From positions 1 to 13,030 of the forward strand of contig NCCR01000216.1 of assembly GCA_002279765.1 (NCBI GenBank): 13,030 nucleotides of DNA. Direction: 5' to 3'. Positions 1 to 6,948 of this stretch are shown piece after piece; positions within the stretch are counted from its first letter, which is position 1; each line of letters starts with the position of its first letter. The notes below the pieces were generated by a model, which saw only the letters and a program-made list of their open reading frames with translations, did no database searches and was not told the origin of the DNA. The stretch comes from Verrucomicrobia bacterium 12-59-8 (GTDB lineage Bacteria > Verrucomicrobiota > Verrucomicrobiae > Verrucomicrobiales > Verrucomicrobiaceae). A program made the translations under genes and the position numbers.

Positions 1-1
1 C

Positions 2-787
2 TATGCCACGGGCCGTGACATCACCGAACAAAAGGAAGCAGACGCGAAGATTGCACGGCTCAATGCGAACCTGAAGCATCAAACCGAACAACTTCTCGAA
101 GCCAACAAGGAGCTGGAATCCTTCTCCTACTCGGTATCCCACGATCTGCGTGCGCCTTTGCGGCACATTCAAGGCTATGTCGAAATGCTGCAGAAACAAA
201 TCGACGCGCAGTTGTCAGAGAAAGCCCGGCGTTATCTCAAAACCATTAACGAGGCGAGCACGGAAATGGGCCAGCTCATTGACGATCTCCTCGCCTTCTC
301 CCGCATGGGCCGCGTTGAAATGAGTGAAGGCTCGGTTGATCTAAACCATCTTTTGCAAGAAGCCCTTCACGGCCTGGAACCCACGACCCAGCATCGAAAC
401 ATCGAGTGGAAGATCGCACCGCTGCCCGCGGTCACCGGAGATGCCGCAGTCCTCAGGCAGGTGCTGGTCAATCTGGTGGGCAACGCAGTAAAGTACTCCC
501 GCCCACGCGATCCGGCCCTGATCGAAATCGGCACCGCTGGCGAGGAGGATGGACGGCTCATTCTTTTTGTGCGCGACAATGGGGTGGGCTTCGACATGCA
601 GTACGCGCACAAGCTCTTTGGCGTCTTCCAACGGCTGCATCGCGCGGATGAATTCGAAGGCACCGGCATCGGCCTGGCAAACGTGCGCCGCATCATCGCC
701 CGGCACGGCGGCCGCGTCTGGGCGGAAAGCAAACCAGGTGAAGGCAGCACCTTCTATTTCACCCTGAAACGATCAACGAATTCATAG
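2..787 (+). CDS. PAS-linked sensor histidine kinase, C-terminal part (5' end outside window)
   Basis: This is the C-terminal part of a sensor kinase that autophosphorylates on histidine and passes phosphate to a response regulator. The open frame runs in from the left edge without a start codon. The first residues visible (YATGRDITEQKEAD) are the typical end of a PAS/PAC domain. A short coiled-coil linker follows, then the HisKA H-box SVSHDLRAPLRHIQG with the phospho-accepting His at bases 140-142. The HATPase_c domain has an N-box (LRQVLVNLVGNAVKYS), a G1 box (RDNGVGF) and a G2 box (GTGIGLANV), and the protein ends just after it, so there is no attached receiver. A TTG at 158 could be mistaken for a start, but it lies after the H-box and would remove the phosphorylation site. 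A response regulator begins 20 bases downstream and is the likely partner. The sensed signal is unknown because the sensory N-terminus is missing. Confidence 0.93.
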   Translation, partial: YATGRDITEQKEADAKIARLNANLKHQTEQLLEANKELESFSYSVSHDLRAPLRHIQGYVEMLQKQIDAQLSEKARRYLKTINEASTEMGQLIDDLLAFSRMGRVEMSEGSVDLNHLLQEALHGLEPTTQHRNIEWKIAPLPAVTGDAAVLRQVLVNLVGNAVKYSRPRDPALIEIGTAGEEDGRLILFVRDNGVGFDMQYAHKLFGVFQRLHRADEFEGTGIGLANVRRIIARHGGRVWAESKPGEGSTFYFTLKRSTNS

Positions 788-807
788 AATCCAACCCTCC
801 CCAAGCC

Positions 808-1275
808 ATGGCACACCTCCAACGAATCCTGCTCGTCGATGACAGTCCGCGCGATACTGAAATGGCGCTGGATGCGCTGGCCACCTACAATCTGGCCAAT
901 GAAGTGGTCACCCTGCGCGACGGTGCCGAAGCACTTGACTACCTGTACAGGCGCGGCCCGTTCGCAGACCGCACCAATGAACAACCTGCCGTCATCCTGC
1001 TCGACTTGAAGATGCCCAAGGTGGACGGACTGGAGGTGCTGCGTCAGATCAAAGGTGACCCGGACCTCAAAGTCATTCCCGTGGTCATGATGACCTCCTC
1101 GCGCGAAGAGCAGGACCTGGTTAAGAGCTACCATCTGGGGGTCAATGCTTATGTGGTGAAACCTGTGGGCTTCCATGAATTCGTCGAAGCCGTGAAAATG
1201 GTCGGAGGATTCTGGGCGATGATGAACGAACCGCCACCATGCAGCGTGCAGCCCAGCCATGAAGTGAGAAAGTAA
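808..1275 (+). CDS. Single-domain response regulator (Rcp1/CheY-like)
   Basis: This is a 155-residue stand-alone receiver domain with no DNA-binding or enzymatic output domain. The acidic pocket is D11-D12 (ILLVDDSPRD), the phosphorylation site is D66 (VILLDLKMPK), the switch residue is T96 (VVMMTSS) and the conserved lysine is K118 (AYVVKP). The insertion before the phospho-aspartate and the LVKSYxLGVNAYVVKP segment resemble the Rcp1 family, which pairs with phytochrome-like and other PAS kinases. The gene lies 20 bases after the upstream kinase and 21 bases before a hybrid kinase, so it is probably in one operon and shuttles phosphate between them or acts by protein contact. The tail after about residue 140 is poorly conserved. 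No strong Shine-Dalgarno precedes the ATG. Family assignment is firm; partner assignment is inferred from position. Confidence 0.95.
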   Translation: MAHLQRILLVDDSPRDTEMALDALATYNLANEVVTLRDGAEALDYLYRRGPFADRTNEQPAVILLDLKMPKVDGLEVLRQIKGDPDLKVIPVVMMTSSREEQDLVKSYHLGVNAYVVKPVGFHEFVEAVKMVGGFWAMMNEPPPCSVQPSHEVRK

Positions 1276-1296
1276 TCACAGAGCCAGGCCGACACC

Positions 1297-3288
1297 ATGC
1301 ACGCTCCATCCACGCCCACCCGAATCCTGCATCTCGACGACAGTCTGCGCGATGCCATGCTGGTGGCCGATCTTCTGGATGACAACGGTGTTTGTTGTGA
1401 GATCAGCCATGTCATGAGTCGCGCTCCCTTTGAGCAGGCATTGGCACAACGGAGTCATGATTTGATCCTTTGTGACTTTAATCTTCCGGACTTCGACGGC
1501 CTGACTGCCCTGATCCTCGCCAGAGCGAGCTGTCCCGACGTTCCTGTGATCATTGTCTCTGGAGCGATCGAGGCCGAAGAAGCGGTCAAATGCCTGAAAG
1601 CAGGCGCCACGGACTACCTTCTCAAGCAACGCATGGAACGGCTCCCTTCGGCCGTCCAGCGTGCCATGGAAGAATACCATGCATTGAAACAGCGCAAGCA
1701 GGCAACCGAACACATCCGCCGTCAGGCCCGCCTCATCGACCAGGCCACCGACGCCATCTTTGTCTGTGATCAGAGCATGGCCCTAAGCTTCTGGAATCCG
1801 GCGGCCACCAAGCTCTACGGCCACACCCAGGCCGAGATCAGCGGGAATTCCGTTTTCCGTGTGATTTTTCGCGAACCCGAGGAGCGGATCAGCGCCATTT
1901 TTCAAGAAGTGCTGCGCGTCGGTCAGTGGCATGGTGAGACTCGCCAAAAGAACAAAGAAGGGCGTGCCCTGCTCGTCTTTTGTCAGCTCACTCTGCTGAC
2001 AGACGCACAAGGCATTCCTGATGGCATCCTCGCCGTCAATCATGACCTCACCGAAGCCAAGGCGCTGGAACAGCAGCTGCTTCGATCACAGCGACAGGAA
2101 GCCCTCGGCGCACTGGCGGGCGGCATTGCACACGATCTGAACAACGCGCTGGCGCCCATCATGATGGGAGTGGATCTGCTGAAAGCGAAGTATCCGGGCG
2201 CTCCCGGTATCGTGGACTTGTTTGACAGCAGCGTCAGACGCGCCGCAGCCATGATCCGCCAGTTGCTTACCTTTGCCAAGGGCTCGGAGGGAGAACGCAG
2301 TCCCATTCAGGTCAACTACCTCCTCCAGGAAATGGGGGCCATCGTGGAGTGCACCTTCCCAAAAAACATCACCATCACGGTGGAGCGTGAAAAAAACCTC
2401 CCCCCTGTACTGGCGGACGCCACACAGCTTCACCAGGTTCTTTTGAATCTTTGCGTCAACGCCAGGGACGCCATGCCTTCGGGTGGCAGGCTCACACTGA
2501 CGACAAGGAAGGTGGTAATCAGCAGCGTGCATCCTGGCATGCCCCCCAATGCCCGGGTCGGTCTTTTTGTGGCAATCCAGGTGAATGACACAGGCACAGG
2601 TATTTCGGCGGAAATCCGCGACCGCATTTTCGATCCCTTTTTCAGCACCAAAACACCCGACAAAGGCACCGGACTGGGCCTGTCCACCGTCATGGGCATC
2701 ATCAAGGGCCACGATGGTTTTCTTGAAGTGTCCTCCACCCCCGGCCAAGGAACGACTTTCACCGCTTTTCTGCCCGCCGACGCTTCCGCCGCCGAGCCCG
2801 AGCAGGCGCCTCAGAAGAAGATGTCTTTCTACGGTCAGGGCGAAATCATCTTGTTCGTGGACGACGAAACAACGGTGCGGGAGATCGCCCGTGAGGTGCT
2901 GCAGCGCATGAATTTCCAGGTCGTGCTGGCCCGGGACGGTCTCGAAGCCTTGGTATGGCTGACAGAGCATCCGTCTGTCCACGCCGTCATCACCGATTTG
3001 CACATGCCGAACCAGGACGGACTATCCTTTGTGGGCATGCTCAGAAAAATCCTGCCCGAAATTCCAATCATCGTTTCAAGCGGTCGCCTGGAGGATGAGG
3101 TCCAGAGCCAGTTCAGAGCATTGGGGGTCACCAGCTTTCTGGACAAACCCTGTGATGAACACCAGCTTGCAGAAGTTCTCAGCCGCATCTTTGCGCTACC
3201 TCCAACGAACTCCGCTCAGGTCTTTCGGACCCATCCGAACAACGGACTTTCTGAGAGTTCCGCCTCACTGATGCCCCTGACTGCGTGA
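1297..3288 (+). CDS. Hybrid histidine kinase, REC-PAS-HisKA-HATPase-REC
   Basis: This is a 663-residue soluble hybrid kinase with a receiver domain at each end. REC1 (about 9-125) has D14-D15, phospho-site D60 (LILCDFNLPD), S88 and K110. A PAS domain follows (about 141-255). HisKA has the motif GGIAHDLNNALAPIM with His279. The HATPase has N388 in its N-box (VLLNLCVNARDAM), a G1 box near 430-435 (NDTGTGI), an F-box (DPFFSTK) and a G2 box at 457-463 (GTGLGLS). REC2 (about 515-635) has D522-D523, phospho-site D567 (VITDLHMPNQDG) and K617. No membrane segment is visible. The H-box type (HDLNN) and the REC2 arrangement match kinases in which the C-terminal receiver modulates or relays the phosphate. 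The N-terminal receiver can take signal from the upstream kinase, so this is plausibly a node in a multi-step relay. The output is not evident, because no DNA-binding regulator or Hpt domain is seen. Confidence 0.95.
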   Translation: MHAPSTPTRILHLDDSLRDAMLVADLLDDNGVCCEISHVMSRAPFEQALAQRSHDLILCDFNLPDFDGLTALILARASCPDVPVIIVSGAIEAEEAVKCLKAGATDYLLKQRMERLPSAVQRAMEEYHALKQRKQATEHIRRQARLIDQATDAIFVCDQSMALSFWNPAATKLYGHTQAEISGNSVFRVIFREPEERISAIFQEVLRVGQWHGETRQKNKEGRALLVFCQLTLLTDAQGIPDGILAVNHDLTEAKALEQQLLRSQRQEALGALAGGIAHDLNNALAPIMMGVDLLKAKYPGAPGIVDLFDSSVRRAAAMIRQLLTFAKGSEGERSPIQVNYLLQEMGAIVECTFPKNITITVEREKNLPPVLADATQLHQVLLNLCVNARDAMPSGGRLTLTTRKVVISSVHPGMPPNARVGLFVAIQVNDTGTGISAEIRDRIFDPFFSTKTPDKGTGLGLSTVMGIIKGHDGFLEVSSTPGQGTTFTAFLPADASAAEPEQAPQKKMSFYGQGEIILFVDDETTVREIAREVLQRMNFQVVLARDGLEALVWLTEHPSVHAVITDLHMPNQDGLSFVGMLRKILPEIPIIVSSGRLEDEVQSQFRALGVTSFLDKPCDEHQLAEVLSRIFALPPTNSAQVFRTHPNNGLSESSASLMPLTA

Positions 3289-3306
3289 GCGCCAATCCCT
3301 CCCCCC

Positions 3307-3600
3307 TTAGCCAAACATGGGCAGCAGCGCACCGACGACGAGGATGATCAGCAGCACCAGAGCGACCCACCACCAGAGATTCGTGGTCAGGGATTGCTTG
3401 GAAGACTTGCCGCCGAACTCGCGGGCGACGAAGTCGTCGTAGTCGAATTCGTCATCGGGGAGGTCGAGACCATCGGCATGGGTGTCTCCGCTCCAGCCGG
3501 ATTTGGCACAGGCGCCGCAGTCATCGCAGGCAGCGGCACCACGGGGAACCCATTCACCACACGCCGGGCACTGACCGGGAGGCTTGAACGCTGCGCTCAT
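3307..3600 (-). CDS. Small zinc-ribbon protein with C-terminal membrane anchor
   Basis: This is a predicted 97-residue protein starting MSAAFKPPGQ. It has a cysteine cluster C11-x2-C14 and C25-x2-C28 with an extra C31, spaced as a rubredoxin-like zinc ribbon. A strongly acidic middle follows (DLPDDEFDYDDF, about 46-57), and then one hydrophobic helix (about 75-93, WWWVALVLLIILVVGALL) next to the C-terminus. That layout suggests a tail-anchored protein with a cytoplasmic metal-binding head. The frame stays open upstream to 3729, but I chose the ATG at 3600. It overlaps the stop of the upstream small gene as ATGA, the zinc ribbon begins right after it, and the extra upstream residues are the shadow of that gene. 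It converges with the hybrid kinase gene 18 bases away. The function is unknown. Confidence 0.75.
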   Translation of the reverse strand: MSAAFKPPGQCPACGEWVPRGAAACDDCGACAKSGWSGDTHADGLDLPDDEFDYDDFVAREFGGKSSKQSLTTNLWWWVALVLLIILVVGALLPMFG

Positions 3601-3854
3601 GGCGCCGGGTTCGTGGAGGGCCGACGACTGAGCGGCTGGGCGCTGGCGGCAAAGTGAGCATCCGAGGCATGCAGGCGGCGGAAGGCCGGGGTATCCGCCA
3701 TGCCGCCGAGATTGAGCAGCGGCGTCCATGCCGCCTGACGTGAGGAATCGGCCACGGGGCCACGGCGCAGAGGCGTGAGCATGATGAGCACCGCCGCAAG
3801 GGTCACGGTGGCGGCGAGGATCTGGCTCGTGGTTTTGGCGCGCTGCCGAGTCAT
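3597..3854 (-). CDS. Small hypothetical single-pass membrane protein
   Basis: This is an 85-residue protein beginning MTRQRAKTTS. It has a short basic N-terminus, one hydrophobic segment (about 11-28, QILAATVTLAAVLIMLTPL) and then a polar, alanine- and arginine-rich tail of about 55 residues. It may be a signal anchor with an exported tail. The frame also allows a TTG start at 3866, but the ATG at 3854 is preferred because it gives a compact positively charged N-terminus. The stop shares an ATGA with the zinc-ribbon gene, so the two are probably translated together. A TTGACA-type promoter lies just upstream, close enough that the mRNA may have almost no leader. I recognise no family. It could be lineage-specific, and its existence rests mainly on the coupling, the promoter and the membrane segment. 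Confidence 0.6.
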   Translation of the reverse strand: MTRQRAKTTSQILAATVTLAAVLIMLTPLRRGPVADSSRQAAWTPLLNLGGMADTPAFRRLHASDAHFAASAQPLSRRPSTNPAP

Positions 3855-3865
3855 TAATATCGCCA

Positions 3866-3889
3866 ATTATTTAATATGTACGAAATAAT
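3866..3889. promoter_or_regulatory. Operator-like inverted repeat over the divergent promoter
   Basis: ATTATTT (3866-3872) and AAATAAT (3883-3889) are perfect 7-base inverted arms with a 10-base gap. They cover the -10 box and the whole spacer up to the first base of the -35 box of the minus-strand promoter. The roughly two-turn size and the position would suit a dimeric repressor. Chance symmetry in AT-rich DNA is a real alternative. Confidence 0.3.
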
Positions 3890-3894
3890 GTCAA
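3866..3894 (-). promoter_or_regulatory. Predicted sigma70-type promoter for the two small membrane-protein genes
   Basis: Read on the minus strand there is a perfect -35 box TTGACA (3889-3894), a 17-base spacer and a -10-like AATAAT (3866-3871, five of six to TATAAT but lacking the first T). The spacer is very AT-rich in a GC-rich genome. Transcription would start near 3859, only about five bases before the ATG at 3854, which implies a leaderless or nearly leaderless mRNA. A shifted -10 (TAAATA, 15-base spacer) is also possible. Confidence 0.5.
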
Positions 3895-3954
3895 CCGCCG
3901 AGTTTGCCCTGCCTTTTTGCTTGTTTTCAGCCGTTTATCAGCCAGCCATGCGCC

Positions 3955-5052
3955 GTGATTTTGATCCTTACCGCAGGTTTTGGCGATGGGCATAATACCG
4001 CCGCACGCTCTGTGGCGGAGGCGCTACGACGCCTGTGCCCCGAAGAAGAAATCGAGATGACCGACCTCATCAGCGAAGCGCTGCCGCGGATCTCGGATGT
4101 GTGCAAAAGCCTGTATCAATTTGCCATCACCCACTGGCCCGCCGGCTGGCGCATGACGTATGACCTCATGGGCAGGCGCTCGGTCACCGGCCCGGATGCC
4201 TTGTGGCAGATGGCGATGGTGAACACCTTGAAGAAACGCATCGAGACCAAGCAGCCGCGCCTCATCATCAGCACCTATCCGCTGTATGCCATCCTGCTGG
4301 AAGCGCTGGCGAGGAAGCAGCGTGTGCCGCCGCTGTGCACCATCATCACCGACTCCATCAGCGTAAACCGCGTCTGGGTCATGTCCGGCAGCGATCTCTT
4401 CTGCGTGGCCGATGACGAGACGAAGAAAGTGGTGCTCGGCTTTGGGGTGCCGGAGTCCAAGATCCGCGTCACAGGCTTTCCGGTGGATCTCGCGTTCACG
4501 GAGCCGCTGCCTGACCTGCCGCCGGTTTCGCATGCGCGCATTCTTTATCTGCCATCGACCACAGGGCGACGAGTGGAGGCCACTTTGGAGGCGCTGAAGC
4601 CGCTCTTTCGCAGCGGGGTTAAACTCACGCTGCCGGTGGGCAAGCATGAGAAGCGGCTCTATCATGTGCTGCGCCGCTTCACGGACTCCATGCCACCGGG
4701 GACGATGGAGATCATCGGCTGGACGAAGCGCATCCCAGAGTTTTTGCGCACGCATGACGTCGTCATCTGCAAGGCGGGTGGCGCCATTCTGCATGAGGTG
4801 CTGGCGGCGAAAATTCCCGCTGTCATTGACTACGTAGTGCCCGGCCAGGAGGAAGGCAATGCGGAGATGCTCGTCAAACACGGTGGCGGCGTCGTCACCA
4901 AGAGCGCTAAAGACACGGCGGCGGCAGTCGAAAGCATCCTCACCAACAACAGCGCCGTGGGCCGCCGCATGCGCGCGAGCATGGCCAAGATTAGCATGCC
5001 TGATGCGGCGGTGCGCACTGCGAAAGCCGCGCTCACCGTGGCGAGCGCCTGA
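3955..5052 (+). CDS. MGDG-synthase-like glycosyltransferase (GT28 family, diacylglycerol glycosyltransferase type)
   Basis: This is a 365-residue GT-B enzyme related to plant MGDG synthase and Bacillus UgtP. That family transfers galactose or glucose from a UDP-sugar to diacylglycerol on the inner face of the membrane. The N-terminal acceptor-side motif is TAGFGDGHNTAA with H13 (numbered from the GTG start). The YPLY and TDSISVNRVW stretches follow, then the linker DLFCVADDETKKVVLGFGV. The C-terminal nucleotide-sugar half has GWTKRIPEF, CKAGGAILHEV and DYVVPGQEEGNAEML. I chose the GTG at 3955 because it places the protein start directly at the conserved first beta strand (MILILTAGFGDGH). A TTG at 3904 would add 17 unusual residues. 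There is no membrane span, as expected for a peripheral enzyme. The Nudix gene begins six bases later. The sugar and the exact lipid acceptor cannot be read from sequence, and a processive or non-lipid acceptor is possible. Confidence 0.85.
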   Translation: MILILTAGFGDGHNTAARSVAEALRRLCPEEEIEMTDLISEALPRISDVCKSLYQFAITHWPAGWRMTYDLMGRRSVTGPDALWQMAMVNTLKKRIETKQPRLIISTYPLYAILLEALARKQRVPPLCTIITDSISVNRVWVMSGSDLFCVADDETKKVVLGFGVPESKIRVTGFPVDLAFTEPLPDLPPVSHARILYLPSTTGRRVEATLEALKPLFRSGVKLTLPVGKHEKRLYHVLRRFTDSMPPGTMEIIGWTKRIPEFLRTHDVVICKAGGAILHEVLAAKIPAVIDYVVPGQEEGNAEMLVKHGGGVVTKSAKDTAAAVESILTNNSAVGRRMRASMAKISMPDAAVRTAKAALTVASA

Positions 5053-5058
5053 GGACGC

Positions 5059-5454
5059 ATGGAAACGAAGCCGCCAGTCCCCGTCGTCTGCGCCATCATC
5101 CTGCGTGATGAGCGCATCATGCTCGCGCAGCGCCCGCCGGACAAAAAGCTCGGTGGGCTGTGGGAGTTTCCCGGTGGCAAAGTCGAGGCGGGTGAATCGG
5201 CGGAGACCGCTCTGCATCGTGAGTTGCAGGAGGAACTCGGCTGCAGCGTGCGCATCACGCAAACGCTCACGCCGTTTGTGCATGCGTATGGGTGGGGCAG
5301 CATCGAGCTGATTCCATTTGTGTGTGAGCTTGCGGAAGACAGCCCCGAACCGCATGCGCATGAGCATACGGCGCTGGTGTGGGTGGAGCGTACGGAGTTG
5401 AGGAGCTATGATCTCGCGCCTGCGGACGTGCCGCTGGTGATGGAGTTGGTGTAG
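5059..5454 (+). CDS. mutT: MutT-type Nudix hydrolase (8-oxo-dGTP diphosphatase-like)
   Basis: This is a 131-residue single-domain Nudix protein. The Nudix box is complete at residues 40-62 (GKVEAGE, seven residues, then RELQEELGC), with the metal-binding REXXEE glutamates E55, E58 and E59. The preceding AQRPPDKKLGGLWEFPGG segment is typical of MutT, which hydrolyses 8-oxo-dGTP to the monophosphate and so prevents A-to-C mutations. The length matches MutT (about 130 residues). A GAGGA sequence at 5051-5055, which overlaps the stop of the glycosyltransferase gene, serves as ribosome binding site, so the two genes are probably co-transcribed. Substrate choice in this family is hard to predict, and a broader nucleotide pyrophosphatase is the main alternative. 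Confidence 0.88.
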   Translation: METKPPVPVVCAIILRDERIMLAQRPPDKKLGGLWEFPGGKVEAGESAETALHRELQEELGCSVRITQTLTPFVHAYGWGSIELIPFVCELAEDSPEPHAHEHTALVWVERTELRSYDLAPADVPLVMELV

Positions 5455-5492
5455 GAAACACTCGCTTGGCGAGAAGCGTCCGCAGCCCAACC

Positions 5493-5605
5493 TCGACAAT
5501 CAACAATCAAAAATCGATTGTTCGACAATCGTCAATCCTTCTGGCTATAGAGATCCGAGGGCGCGCATGATTGACGATTGATGAGCAACGATCCTTGATT
5601 GTCGA
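5493..5605. repeat. Nested inverted-repeat element (AATC-rich)
   Basis: This is a roughly 113-base intergenic element with two perfect nested inverted pairs. The outer arms are TCGACAATCAA (5493-5503) and its complement (5595-5605). The inner arms are CAATCGTCAATC (5526-5537) and its complement (5569-5580). A further 7-base hairpin, CGATTGT/ACAATCG, sits at 5515-5531. Direct sub-repeats of CGACAATC and CAATC recur on the left side. The AT-rich composition differs from the flanks. It separates the mutT end from the convergent thermonuclease end, so it could be a REP/MITE-like dispersed repeat or act as a bidirectional transcription stop. It encodes nothing. Confidence 0.7.
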
Positions 5606-5620
5606 AGTTTGCGTCGGCGC

Positions 5621-6256
5621 TCAATCCACGTGCCTTGGCCTCCCCCACGCACCACGATGCGCGGCTTTGGCCTGATGCTCCAGATCGCGGAGGTGATTTT
5701 CAAAGTCGTACTCGCGTCGGCCATCGGGCATGACCGTGCCGCGGGTGTAGATGCGGCAGAGGCCGGCCTTCACGAGTTTTTCGGAGAGTTCTTCGCCATC
5801 ATCAAAGAAGACGAGGGCATAGGAGCGGGCGCTGTCATACACGCGCTGCCAGCGTGTTTGAACGGTGAAGCGCTTCTCGCGCAGCAGCTTTTCAGTGAAG
5901 GCTTTGGCTTCGAGTCCCACGCTCAGCGTTTGCGGAATGGTCAGGCCGCCGAAATAGCTCGCCTGATCTTTGAGGCGATTGTTCACGAGTACGTACTGCC
6001 GCGTCTCCGGGCAATCGACGAAGTAGAGACGCAGCACGTACTCAGCGCCTTCCTCATCGGCGATCTTGAAACTGTCGCCGTCATTGCCGGCGTCTTCGAC
6101 GAGATGGGCGCTGGCGAGCTTGACGAAGCGGCCATCTGGCACCGGCGGGGGCGGTGGCGTTTTGGGGCGCTGGTGATCCCAGACCTGCAGCAGCCCGATG
6201 AGCGCCCAGAACAGCAGCCACAACTTCCGCGACACGTTGGACCGCCGCCGCTTCAT
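5621..6256 (-). CDS. Membrane-anchored thermonuclease (SNase/TNase-like)
   Basis: This is a 211-residue staphylococcal-nuclease-fold protein, a Ca-dependent nuclease family that cleaves DNA and RNA. An N-terminal basic stretch (MKRRRSNVSRK) and hydrophobic segment (about 11-26, LWLLFWALIGLLQVW) form a signal anchor, followed by a proline-rich linker (PPPPPVP, 34-40). The SNase domain has DGD at 59-61, R76 and D81-x-x-E84 (LRLYFVDCPET), and R144 (ARSYALV). These match the metal ligands and the two catalytic arginines and glutamate of the family, so it should be active. The GLCRIYTRG segment near 165-173 matches the SNase core. It starts in an ATGA overlap with the stop of queE and is the last gene of that operon. 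It probably acts in the periplasm or at the outer face of the membrane. A functional tie to queuosine synthesis is not evident. Confidence 0.88.
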   Translation of the reverse strand: MKRRRSNVSRKLWLLFWALIGLLQVWDHQRPKTPPPPPVPDGRFVKLASAHLVEDAGNDGDSFKIADEEGAEYVLRLYFVDCPETRQYVLVNNRLKDQASYFGGLTIPQTLSVGLEAKAFTEKLLREKRFTVQTRWQRVYDSARSYALVFFDDGEELSEKLVKAGLCRIYTRGTVMPDGRREYDFENHLRDLEHQAKAAHRGAWGRPRHVD

Positions 6257-6948
6257 GTGCCGCGCTTGTTGCCAAACAGATCAATGTGCAGGCGCGGGGA
6301 GTAGCGCCAGCCGGTGCGCTTGCACACGTCCACCAGCCATGTCTGCCGCGCCCGCAGCGCCTCCTGGGTGATGCCTTCGGGCATGAGCAGAATCTTCTCC
6401 GGCGAAACTGCCACGCCGATGGACGCCACGACGGCGCGCACTTCTTCCACGTCTGCTTCTGTGGCGATGACGAACTTGAGCTGGAAGTCGTACCTTGTGC
6501 ACCAGGCGCGCAGCGCCTCGGGCTGGAGACGCAGGCGCTCATGCTTCTCCGCCCAGGCCTTGCCAGCCTTCGCTTCGCTCGGCGTTGAATGCGCGAGCTT
6601 GGGGCTGATGGAGGCGAGATCGCAAGGCACACCTTCCGGCATGATGGTGCCTGCGGTTTCAATGGTGATGTGTTTGCCTGCGGCATGCAGTTGCGCAAGC
6701 AATTCCGGCATGCCTTTGGCCACCATGGGCTCGCCGCCGGTGACGACGACATAGCGCGTCGGTTCGCGCTGCACAATGGCCATGATTTCATCCACGCTCA
6801 TCTCGGTGCCCTCGGGATTCCACGAGGCATACGGAGTGTCGCACCAGGTGCAGCGCAGATTGCAGCCCGAGGTCCTCACAAAGACCGAAGGCACGCCCAC
6901 GAGCGAGCCTTCGCCCTGCACGGAATAGAAGGTTTCGGAGATCAGCAT
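6253..6948 (-). CDS. queE: 7-carboxy-7-deazaguanine synthase QueE (radical SAM)
   Basis: This is a 231-residue radical S-adenosylmethionine enzyme that converts 6-carboxytetrahydropterin to 7-carboxy-7-deazaguanine, the ring-contraction step toward preQ0, queuosine and other deazapurines. The N-terminus ETFYSVQGEG is the QueE signature. The iron-sulfur cluster motif C29-x3-C33-x2-C36 (GCNLRCTWCDT) has the QueE spacing, and the SAM-binding VTGGEP lies at 69-74. ISPKL and the C-terminal LMPEG stretch also fit the family. The start is the ATG at 6948, whose first seven bases (ATGCTGA) contain the stop of the aminotransferase's C-terminal frame, with GGAAAG just upstream as a weak ribosome site. 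Because the aminotransferase is frameshifted, its N-terminal frame now runs straight into this gene without a stop. No queC, queD or queF is present here. Confidence 0.92.
   Translation of the reverse strand: MLISETFYSVQGEGSLVGVPSVFVRTSGCNLRCTWCDTPYASWNPEGTEMSVDEIMAIVQREPTRYVVVTGGEPMVAKGMPELLAQLHAAGKHITIETAGTIMPEGVPCDLASISPKLAHSTPSEAKAGKAWAEKHERLRLQPEALRAWCTRYDFQLKFVIATEADVEEVRAVVASIGVAVSPEKILLMPEGITQEALRARQTWLVDVCKRTGWRYSPRLHIDLFGNKRGT

Noticed and set aside
2086..3003. 305-codon open frame on the minus strand
   Set aside because: Shadow of the hybrid kinase catalytic region; no family features.
5461..5473. Hairpin CTCGC-TTG-GCGAG after mutT as a terminator
   Set aside because: The stem is only five base pairs and no T run follows. 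The larger inverted-repeat element downstream is a better candidate for ending transcription.
4024..5499. 491-codon open frame on the minus strand
   Set aside because: Antisense to the glycosyltransferase and MutT genes, rich in His and Arg, and without any domain signature.
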